DNA of 64,000 nt from NCBI RefSeq assembly GCF_050563525.1, contig NZ_JBNXUN010000020.1, forward strand, positions 8,944 to 72,943, in the 5' to 3' direction. The notes under the pieces were generated by a model that made no database searches, was not told the origin of the DNA, and worked only from the letters and a program-made list of their open reading frames with translations. Position numbers and translations under genes: made by a program. This DNA is from Falsiroseomonas sp050563525. GTDB lineage: Bacteria > Pseudomonadota > Alphaproteobacteria > Acetobacterales > Acetobacteraceae. Of this stretch, positions 25,915 to 33,264 are shown piece by piece (position 1 is the first letter of the stretch; every line of letters begins with the position of its first letter).

Positions 25915-28224
25915 CTAGCCTGCCCTCGGTGGGTCGAAGGCACGGATCGGCGGCAGGTTGCCGGTGAAGCGCTCGACCTCCACCACGGTGATCTGACCGG
26001 TGCAGCCCTGGGCGAGCGCCGAGGTCCCGGCATCCCGCGTCAGCACATTCGGGTTGCCGTGCACGCAGAGCGGCCGGTCGTCCTCCGGATCCTCCGGATC
26101 GTACCAGGCGCCGGTCGCCAGCTGCACGACGCCGGGGCGGATGTCCGTGGTCAGCCGCACTGCGGCCAGGCAGGCGCCGCGGGCGTTGGACAGCCGGATG
26201 ACGTCACCATCGGCAATGCCGCGCGCCGCCGCGTCCGCGGGATGCATGGTGGCGACCTCCCGGCCGCGTCGTTTCGACCCGATGCTGTGGCCGCCGAAAT
26301 CGAGCTGGCTGTGCAGCCGCGTCGCCGGCTGGTTGGCGACGAGGTGCAGCGGCGTGCCGGGGCCTGGAGTCTCCTCGGGCGGCAGCCAGGTGGGATGGCC
26401 GGGGCAGCTTGCCTCGCCAAAGCCGGCCACGGTCTCGGAGAAGATCTCGATTCTTCCGCTCGCGGTCGGCAACGGGTTGGCGTCCGGATCCTCGTGGAAG
26501 GCACGCCAGGGGCCACCGTCGTCGGGGGCCTGCGGCAGGCGCAGGCTGCCCGCGGCCCAGAACTCCTCGAAGTCCGGCGCGGGCAGGCCCTGGTCGCGCA
26601 GCCCCTGCTGCGTGCGCGCATAGAGGTGCCGTAGCCAGTCGCGGCTGTTGCGACCTTCGGTGAAGGCTTGCTCCACGCCAAGGCGCCGGCTGAGGGCTGC
26701 GAAGATGTCGTGGTCGTCCCGCGCCTCGCCATAGGGCTCCGCGATCCGGTGCATCGCCACCATGAGCGGATCATGGGAGCTGTAGCCGATGTCCTCGCGC
26801 TCCAGCGTCATGGTCGCGGGCAGGACGATGTCGGCGTGGCGCGCCGTGGCGGTCCAGGCCTGCTCGTGCACGACCAGCGTGTCGACGCGTGCGAAGGCCT
26901 GCCGCAGACGGTTGAGGTCCTGGTGGTGGTGGAAGGGGTTGCCGCCGGCCCAGTAGACCAGCCGGATGTCGGGGTAGGTTCGCGTCTGGCCGTTGTACCG
27001 GTAGGCCGCACCAGGGTTCAGCAGCATGTCCGCGATGCGGGCGACGGGAATGAAGTTGCCGTGCCGGTTGCGTCCCTGCGACAGGGTGGGACCGGGCACG
27101 GCGTTGGCGCGTCGGCCATAATAGCCGATGGCGCCCAGGGCATAGCCGTAGCCGCCGCCGGGCAGGCCAATCTGGCCGAGGGCCGCCGCCAGCACCGCGC
27201 CCATCCAGACCGGCTGTTCGCCATGCTCTGCCCGCTGCAGCGAATGGGCCACGGTCACCAGCACCCGCTTGCCGTGCAGCCGGCGCGCCAGGGCGCGGAT
27301 CGCCTCCGCCGCCACGCCGGTGATCGGCGCCGCCCAGTCGGCGTTCTTCGGCTGGCCGTCCGCCTCGCCCAGGAGGTAGCGCTCGAAGACCGGCCAGCCG
27401 ACGGTGTAGCGCTCGATGAAGGCCCTGTCGTGCAATCCATCGGTGACCAGCGTGTGCACGAGCGCGAGCATCAGCGCGGTGTCGGTCCCCGGGATGTTGG
27501 CGATCCACTCGGAACGGGTCTCCTCCGGCAGGTCGCTGTGCAATGGACCAATCAGGATGAAGTCGCAGCCGCGTTCGCGGGCCGCCCGCATGGCGCCGCG
27601 CTCGACGTGCTCGCTGATGCCGCCGCCCGATACCATGGCGTTCTTGAGCGCCATGCCGCCGAAGGCCAGCACGACCTCGCTATGCGTCGCCACCTGGTCC
27701 CATGTGACGTTGTGCTTGGTCAGGGCCTCGTAGTCGCCGAGGATATGCGGCACGATCACCGTGGCAGCGGCGGAGCTGTAGCTGTTGACCGAGGCGACGT
27801 AGCCGCCCAGGGCCGTGTTCAGGAAGCGGTGGATCTGGCTCTGGGCGTGGTGGAAGCGCCCGGCGCTGGCCCAACCGTAGGAGCCGCCGAAGACGCCGTC
27901 CGGCCCATGCCGGTCCCGGACCCGACGCAGTTCGTCGCCCAGCAAGTCCAGCACCGCGTCCCAGGCCATGGGAACGAACTCGTCCCGTCCGCGCCGGCGA
28001 TCCGGCCCGGGGCCCCGCTCCAGCCAGCCACGGCGCACCATCGGCTGCGCGATGCGCGCGGGGTGCCGCAGTGCAGAGGGGAAGTTCTGGATGATCTCAT
28101 TGGGGTCCGGATCGCCCGGATACTGGCGAACCAGAAGCTCGCCGTCGCGCATCGCCGCGGAGAAGACGCCCCAGTGCGAGCTGTGCGGACGGAATTCGGC
28201 CATCGGTTCGATGTCGGCACTCAT
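25915..28224 (-). CDS. Molybdopterin-dependent oxidoreductase, BisC/TorZ/DMSO-reductase-like
   Basis: A 769-residue catalytic subunit of the DMSO-reductase family (biotin sulfoxide or TMAO/S-oxide reductase branch). It lacks the N-terminal [4Fe-4S] cysteines and has the SYGWAS segment at residues 115-120, where the molybdenum-ligating serine sits in this branch. Cofactor-binding stretches include YWAGGNPFHHHQDLNRL and the C-terminal domain VANQPATRLHSQLDFGGHS, VIRLSNARGACLAAV and GCTGQITVVEVE. No Tat signal precedes MSADIEPMAEF, so a cytoplasmic enzyme is likely, as for BisC. The start at 28224 has GGAGG on the minus strand. No partner subunit or maturation gene is nearby. Confidence 0.9.
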   Translation of the reverse strand: MSADIEPMAEFRPHSSHWGVFSAAMRDGELLVRQYPGDPDPNEIIQNFPSALRHPARIAQPMVRRGWLERGPGPDRRRGRDEFVPMAWDAVLDLLGDELRRVRDRHGPDGVFGGSYGWASAGRFHHAQSQIHRFLNTALGGYVASVNSYSSAAATVIVPHILGDYEALTKHNVTWDQVATHSEVVLAFGGMALKNAMVSGGGISEHVERGAMRAARERGCDFILIGPLHSDLPEETRSEWIANIPGTDTALMLALVHTLVTDGLHDRAFIERYTVGWPVFERYLLGEADGQPKNADWAAPITGVAAEAIRALARRLHGKRVLVTVAHSLQRAEHGEQPVWMGAVLAAALGQIGLPGGGYGYALGAIGYYGRRANAVPGPTLSQGRNRHGNFIPVARIADMLLNPGAAYRYNGQTRTYPDIRLVYWAGGNPFHHHQDLNRLRQAFARVDTLVVHEQAWTATARHADIVLPATMTLEREDIGYSSHDPLMVAMHRIAEPYGEARDDHDIFAALSRRLGVEQAFTEGRNSRDWLRHLYARTQQGLRDQGLPAPDFEEFWAAGSLRLPQAPDDGGPWRAFHEDPDANPLPTASGRIEIFSETVAGFGEASCPGHPTWLPPEETPGPGTPLHLVANQPATRLHSQLDFGGHSIGSKRRGREVATMHPADAAARGIADGDVIRLSNARGACLAAVRLTTDIRPGVVQLATGAWYDPEDPEDDRPLCVHGNPNVLTRDAGTSALAQGCTGQITVVEVERFTGNLPPIRAFDPPRAG

Positions 28225-28388
28225 GCGATTGCCTCCGGGCATGGTTGAGAGGGGCTTCCTGTGCAGTATCATGGCACGGACGCTGCTTCGAGTACGGGCT
28301 TTGAATGCAGTCGCCCGGACTTGGATGCGGGTCAGCAGTGGGCAGGCGCCGCCGATACCTGAGTACGATGTCGATTGCGGCCCTTGCT

Positions 28389-29639
28389 TCAGGCCGCGGC
28401 CCGCAACGATTGCATCGCGCCGCGCTGCCGCATCAGCAGGGTGCCGATCAGCGCCACCTGCGCCAGGCCGAAAACAATTCCGACCCACCAGGCCGCGGCA
28501 TAGAAGCCAACGCCGTCATAGATCGCCCCCGCCAGCCAGGCGCCGAAGGCCATCCCGGCGAGGCTGCACATGAGCAGCGCCGGAACGCGCCAGGTGACTT
28601 CGGCAACCGGGAACAACTCCCGCACCGCGAGCACATAGGCGGGCACGATCCCGCCGAAGCCAAGTCCATAGGCGGCGGCCGCGAAGAACAGCCCCGCCTC
28701 GTCCTGCGTCGCCAGAAAGCCCAGCATCCCCACCGTCTGCGCCAGCCCGCCGATGAAGACGGTCCACAACCCGCCGACACGGTCCGACAGCCAGCCCCAG
28801 AATTGCCGCGCCACGAAGGCCGAAAGCAGCAGCACGGACAGCATGGCGGCCCCCACCGAGGTCCGGATGCCGAGGTCGCCGCAGAAGGCGACGAGATGCG
28901 CCGCCGGCATGGCCATGGGCACGCAGCACAGGAAGCTGCCAAGCGCCAGCAGTGCCAGCGCCGTGTTCGGCGGCATCCCCAGCACCGGCGCCCCGGGCTG
29001 CGACCGGATCGCGCCTGGCCCGCTCAGCGGCACCGGCGGTGGCCGCAAGACCAGCGCCGCCAGCGTGACGATGACCGCCGAGGCAGCGGCGCCATAGCCC
29101 AGCATGGTCCACTGCCAGCCGAAGGCCGCGATGCTCCGCTCGAAGAGCGAGGGCCAGACGAAGCCCGCGACGTATTGGCCGGAGGAGACGAGAGCCAGCG
29201 CCGTGCCTCGCCGCCGGTCGAACCAGAGCGACACATAGGCCAGCATCGGCGGGAACAGCGCGCCATTCCCGAAGAGCCCGACGCCGAGGCCGATGCCGAC
29301 GAGCAGCGACCATGGCTCCGCAAGCGAGGCAGTGACCAGGCCGGCCAGGATTGCAGAGCCGCCAAGCATGGCAACCGCACGCTGCCCGAACCGTCCCGCC
29401 AGCAGCCCGCAGACGACGCCGCCGATGCCGGTACCGAGGTAAGCGAGCGAGGTGGCAAGCGAGGGGAGCGACCTGCCCGCGCCCAATGTCTCGGAGATTG
29501 GCACGAGGCCGACGACCACCGTCAGTGGGGCGCCCGCGGCGAACGCGAGCATGGTCAGGGCGGCGGCGGCAATGATCCAGGAATGGCGGGATTCGATGCT
29601 GCGCGCCTGGTCCGCGCGAATTCCGCCTGGTTCTCCCAT
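28389..29639 (-). CDS. Major facilitator superfamily transporter
   Basis: A 416-residue membrane carrier with about twelve hydrophobic segments. It has the family loop LAGRFGQRAVAMLGG between segments 2 and 3 and the repeat-half loop FWGWLSDRVGGLW. The sequence style resembles monocarboxylate or oxalate/formate-type MFS carriers, but the substrate cannot be assigned. I preferred the ATG at 29639, which has GGAG about nine bases upstream; the ATG at 29654 is a possible alternative. It lies upstream of the molybdoenzyme gene on the same strand with 164 bases between, so co-transcription is possible. Confidence 0.88.
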   Translation of the reverse strand: MGEPGGIRADQARSIESRHSWIIAAAALTMLAFAAGAPLTVVVGLVPISETLGAGRSLPSLATSLAYLGTGIGGVVCGLLAGRFGQRAVAMLGGSAILAGLVTASLAEPWSLLVGIGLGVGLFGNGALFPPMLAYVSLWFDRRRGTALALVSSGQYVAGFVWPSLFERSIAAFGWQWTMLGYGAAASAVIVTLAALVLRPPPVPLSGPGAIRSQPGAPVLGMPPNTALALLALGSFLCCVPMAMPAAHLVAFCGDLGIRTSVGAAMLSVLLLSAFVARQFWGWLSDRVGGLWTVFIGGLAQTVGMLGFLATQDEAGLFFAAAAYGLGFGGIVPAYVLAVRELFPVAEVTWRVPALLMCSLAGMAFGAWLAGAIYDGVGFYAAAWWVGIVFGLAQVALIGTLLMRQRGAMQSLRAAA

Positions 29640-29654
29640 GGCGGAAGTCTCCAT

Positions 29655-30080
29655 GCGCCCGGCACCTGAGACAAGCCCCGCACTGCAACGGCGGTACGCA
29701 CGGCGCCGCCGATCCCCGTGAGCCGCTTCTGGCGGGCAGGATGCCGGCGACAACAGCGTGGCCGTGGGGTCGCACTGGTTGATAGATTTGCGGCCCAGGA
29801 GCCACGCGCGAACGCCTGGTCGCAGCTTGCGGCGAAGGGCGGCGGAGCGGCAGGCCATGGTCGGCGGGGCCGCAGGCCGCTTGTCATTGTGACGCTTCTA
29901 TTGCATTTTTATGAAGGCCCAGCGCCAATCGAAAGCGGTACTGGCTGGAAGGTGTCGTTTCGTCCCGCCACCAGCTGCGGCTGAATTTTACGGAATTGGC
30001 TCGGACAACATTCCGGCGACAATAAAGCGACTGCAAATCTAGATATATTTTCGACTTTGCAAAGAAAAGGGAAACGACCC
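29655..30080. promoter_or_regulatory. Relatively A/T-rich divergent promoter region
   Basis: No gene is seen. The part from about 29880 to 30080 is clearly richer in A/T than its surroundings (runs such as TATATTTT near 30043). It carries an inverted pair TGCAAA (30032-30037) and TTTGCA (30056-30061) separated by 18 bases, just upstream of the first binding-protein gene. This is the natural place for the promoter and operator of the importer operon at 30081-36548. Confidence 0.4.
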
Positions 30081-31109
30081 ATGCAATGCCGCCTCCTGCT
30101 CCCGCTCCTGGCTCTTGGTGCGGGCACCGTCACGACGCCCGTCGCGGCGCAGGGCTCATTGAACCTGTACTGTTCAGTCCAGAACGAATGGTGCCAGGCG
30201 GTCGCCACCAACTTCCAGCGCGATACCGGCATCCGCGTGAACATGACGCAGCGCGGCAGTGGCGAGACGCTGGCCGCGATTCGCGCCGAATCGCAGAATC
30301 CACGCGGCGACGTCTGGTTCGGCGGCACCGGAGACCCGCATCTGGCCGCGGGCGAGGAAAACCTGACGCAGGCCTATGAGAGCCCCAACAATGCCGGCCT
30401 GCATCCCTGGGCGCTGACCCAGTGGCAGCAATCCCAGCGGCGTGCCGTAGGCGTCTACGCCGGCGCGGTCGGCTTCGGAATCAACACGGAGTTGCTGGCA
30501 CGCAAGAACATCGCGCCGCCGACCTGCTGGGCGGACCTGCTGGATGCGCGCTTCCGCGGCGAGATCCAGATCGCCAACCCGAACTCCTCCGGCACCGCCT
30601 ATGTCGTCATTGCGACGCTGGTGCAGCTGATGGGGGAGGAGCCGGCCTTCGAATACCTGCGCCGCATGCACCCCAACGTGAATTCCTATACCCGGTCCGG
30701 CACCGCGCCAATCAAGGCCGTGGCGCGCGGTGAGACCGGCGTGTCCATCAGCTTCGTGCATGACGCGGTGACGGAGGCCAATGCCGGCTTCCCCGTGACC
30801 TACGCGACACCCTGCGAGGGCACCGGCTACGAGATCGGGTCCATGTCCATCATCCGCGGGTCGCGCAACCTGACTCAGGCGCGCCGCTTCTACGACTGGG
30901 CGCTGACGGAGCCGGCCCAGCGGCTGGGCTTCGAGGCCGGCGGCCAGTTGCAGATGCCCTCCAACACCGCCGCCCCGCTGCCGCCCAATGCCCCCGACCT
31001 CTCGCGCATCCGGCTCATCGAGTATGACTTCGCGAAGTACGGCCAGGCTGCCGAGCGTCGCCGGCTCATCCAGCGCTGGGACCGCGAGGTCGGCTCCGCG
31101 CCGCGCTGA
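30081..31109 (+). CDS. Extracellular solute-binding protein, iron/polyamine type (paralogue 1 of 3)
   Basis: A 342-residue periplasmic binding protein. The signal peptide MQCRLLLPLLALGAGTV ends near VAAQG. The mature N-terminus SLNLYCSVQNEWCQ contains two cysteines six residues apart, followed by RGDVWFGGTGDPHLAAGEEN, ANPNSSGTAYVVIATLVQLM and GYEIGSMSIIRGSRNLTQAR. The fold belongs with Fe(III)/2-aminoethylphosphonate/polyamine-type receptors (FutA/PotD-like cluster). It is the first of three tandem paralogues in front of one permease and one ATPase gene. The ATG at 30081 gives a normal signal peptide and follows AAGGGAA. Confidence 0.9.
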   Translation: MQCRLLLPLLALGAGTVTTPVAAQGSLNLYCSVQNEWCQAVATNFQRDTGIRVNMTQRGSGETLAAIRAESQNPRGDVWFGGTGDPHLAAGEENLTQAYESPNNAGLHPWALTQWQQSQRRAVGVYAGAVGFGINTELLARKNIAPPTCWADLLDARFRGEIQIANPNSSGTAYVVIATLVQLMGEEPAFEYLRRMHPNVNSYTRSGTAPIKAVARGETGVSISFVHDAVTEANAGFPVTYATPCEGTGYEIGSMSIIRGSRNLTQARRFYDWALTEPAQRLGFEAGGQLQMPSNTAAPLPPNAPDLSRIRLIEYDFAKYGQAAERRRLIQRWDREVGSAPR

Positions 31110-31174
31110 CCCCCGCCCCCGCCGGCGTGCATCCGCGCGCCGGCCCGCTGAACCGCCCCAGGATACCCCCCGAC

Positions 31175-32212
31175 ATGTCCCACCGCCTGGTCGCCGCCGT
31201 CGCGGTCGCCGCTTTCGCCTCCTTGTCGGCGCCCCTATCCGGCCCGGCCGCTGCGCAGGGCAGCCTCAACATGCTCTGCGCCCCGGCCGCCGACTGGTGC
31301 GAGGCGATCGCCGCTGCCTTCCAGCGGGAGACGGGCGTTCGCGTCGCCATGGCGCGCAAATCGGCCGGCGAGATCCTGGCGCAGATCCGGGCGGAGGCGC
31401 AGAACCCGCGCACCGACATCTGGTTCGGCGCCTCCTCCGAGACGCACATCTCGGCGGCGGAGGCGAACCTGCTGCAGCCCTACACCTCGCCCAACATGGC
31501 GGAGCTGCACCCCTGGGCGCAGCGCGTGCATGCCATGGCAGGGGAGCGCTGCGTCGGCGTGTCATCCGGCGCCATCGGTCTTGCCTGGAACCGGGAGTTG
31601 ATGGCGCGGAAGAACCTGCCGCTGCCGGCGAGCTGGGCGGACATGCTGAACCCGGCCTATCGCGGCGAGATCCAGCTGCCCAATCCGAATTCCTCCGGCA
31701 CCGCCTACACCATCATCGCCGGGCTGGTGCAGCTGTGGGACGAGGATCGCGCCTTCGCCTACCTGCGGCAGCTGCATGCCAATGTGAACGCCTACACACG
31801 CTCCGGCGCCGCGCCGATGCAGGCGGTATCGCGCGGCGAGACGGCGCTGGCGGTCAGCTTCAACATGGAGGTCACCTCCATGCAGCAGGCCGGCTTCCCG
31901 ATCGACATCGCCTACCCCAGCGAGGGCACCAGCTACGAGGTCGCCTGCATGTCGATCATCCGCGGCGCCCGCAACCTCGCTCAGGCGCGGCGCTTCTACG
32001 ATTGGTACCTGACGCCGGCGGCGATGGATATCGGCCCGAAGGTCAACCAGTTCCATGCCCCGGCGCATCGCGGCGCGGCACCGGATCCCCGCATCCCGGA
32101 CATCTCCGCCATCCGGCTGGTGGACTACGACTTCGCCGCCTTCGGCCAGGCCGATACGCGGCGCCGCATCCTGCAGCGCTGGGACCGCGAGGTCGGCGCC
32201 CTGCCGCGCTGA
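31175..32212 (+). CDS. Extracellular solute-binding protein (paralogue 2 of 3, most divergent)
   Basis: A 345-residue paralogue of its neighbours. The signal peptide runs from MSHRLVAAVAVAAFASL to about GPAAAQG, and the mature start is SLNMLCAPAADWCEA with the same Cys-X6-Cys pair. The ligand-loop motif differs: RTDIWFGASSETHISAAEAN replaces the GGTGDPH of the other two. SFNMEVTSMQQAGFPIDIAYP replaces the SFVHD/SFVHN segment, and CMSIIRG replaces SMSIIRG. The core PNSSGTAYTIIAGLVQLW is kept. These changes suggest a different ligand served by the same membrane complex (inference). ATG 31175 was chosen over 31127 because the signal peptide starts there. Confidence 0.9.
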   Translation: MSHRLVAAVAVAAFASLSAPLSGPAAAQGSLNMLCAPAADWCEAIAAAFQRETGVRVAMARKSAGEILAQIRAEAQNPRTDIWFGASSETHISAAEANLLQPYTSPNMAELHPWAQRVHAMAGERCVGVSSGAIGLAWNRELMARKNLPLPASWADMLNPAYRGEIQLPNPNSSGTAYTIIAGLVQLWDEDRAFAYLRQLHANVNAYTRSGAAPMQAVSRGETALAVSFNMEVTSMQQAGFPIDIAYPSEGTSYEVACMSIIRGARNLAQARRFYDWYLTPAAMDIGPKVNQFHAPAHRGAAPDPRIPDISAIRLVDYDFAAFGQADTRRRILQRWDREVGALPR

Positions 32213-32231
32213 AGTTTACAGAGAGAACCGC

Positions 32232-33254
32232 ATGAACCGCCACCACCTGGCACTCGCCGCAGTCTTCACCCTTCCGGCGCTGCCCGCGGCCGCGCAAGGC
32301 CAGCTCAACCTGTACTGCTCCGCCACGCTGGAGTGGTGCCAGCCGATCGCGCGCGGCTTCGAGCGCGAGACCGGCATCCGCGTGAACCTGACGCAGAAAT
32401 CGACCGGCGAGATGCTGGCGCAGATCCGCAGCGAAGCGCGCAATCCGCGCGGCGACGTGTGGTGGGGCGGCACTGGCGACCCGCATGTGGCAGCCGGTGA
32501 GGAGAACCTGACCCAGCCGCATGAAAGCCCACGCATCGCGGAACTGCACGACTGGGCGCAGGCGCAGTGGCGGCAGACGCAGGGCCGCACGGTCGGTGTC
32601 TATGCCAGCGTGCTCGGCTTCGGCTTCAACACGGAACTCATCGCGCGCCGCAACCTGCCGGCGCCGCGCTGCTGGGCCGACCTGATCGACCCCGCCTATC
32701 GCGGCGAGATCCAGATGGCCAATCCGAATTCCTCCGGCACCGCCTACATCATCATCGCCACGCTGGTGCAGATGATGGGGGAGGAGCCGGCCTTCGACTA
32801 CCTCAAGCGCCTGCACGGCAGCATCAACGCCTATCCGCGGTCCGGCACCGCGCCCATCACGGCGGTGGCGCGCGGCGAGACGGCGCTGTCGCTGTCCTTC
32901 GTGCACAATGCGGCGGAGGAAGCGGCGGCCGGCTTTCCGGTGGGTCACGCAGTGCCCTGCGAGGGTACGGGCTACGAGATCGGCTCCATGTCGATCATCC
33001 GCGGCGCGCGCAACCTGGCCGCTGCGCAGCAATTCTACCATTGGGCGCTGTCGGCGCCGGCGCAGGTCACCGCCTCGCAGGAGGCGAAGAAGCTGCAGAC
33101 CATGGCCAACCGCGGTGTGCCGCTGACCGAGGGTGCGCCAAACATGGCAACCGCGCGGATCATCGACTACGACAATGCCCGCTTCGGCGCGAGCGCCGAA
33201 CGGCGCCGGCTGCTGGGGCGCTGGGACAGGGAGGTCGGCGCGCTGCCGCGCTGA
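32232..33254 (+). CDS. Extracellular solute-binding protein (paralogue 3 of 3)
   Basis: A 340-residue binding protein, closer to paralogue 1 than to 2. The signal peptide MNRHHLALAAVFTLPALPAA ends at AQG, followed by QLNLYCSATLEWCQP with the shared Cys-X6-Cys pair. RGDVWWGGTGDPHVAAGEEN, ANPNSSGTAYIIIATLVQMM and GYEIGSMSIIRGARNL are all conserved. The C-termini of all three end alike (RWDREVG-x-x-PR), a clear sign of tandem duplication. It lies 10 bases from the permease start, so it is the binding protein most tightly coupled to the transporter. Confidence 0.9.
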   Translation: MNRHHLALAAVFTLPALPAAAQGQLNLYCSATLEWCQPIARGFERETGIRVNLTQKSTGEMLAQIRSEARNPRGDVWWGGTGDPHVAAGEENLTQPHESPRIAELHDWAQAQWRQTQGRTVGVYASVLGFGFNTELIARRNLPAPRCWADLIDPAYRGEIQMANPNSSGTAYIIIATLVQMMGEEPAFDYLKRLHGSINAYPRSGTAPITAVARGETALSLSFVHNAAEEAAAGFPVGHAVPCEGTGYEIGSMSIIRGARNLAAAQQFYHWALSAPAQVTASQEAKKLQTMANRGVPLTEGAPNMATARIIDYDNARFGASAERRRLLGRWDREVGALPR

Positions 33255-33264
33255 AGCCAGCCTC

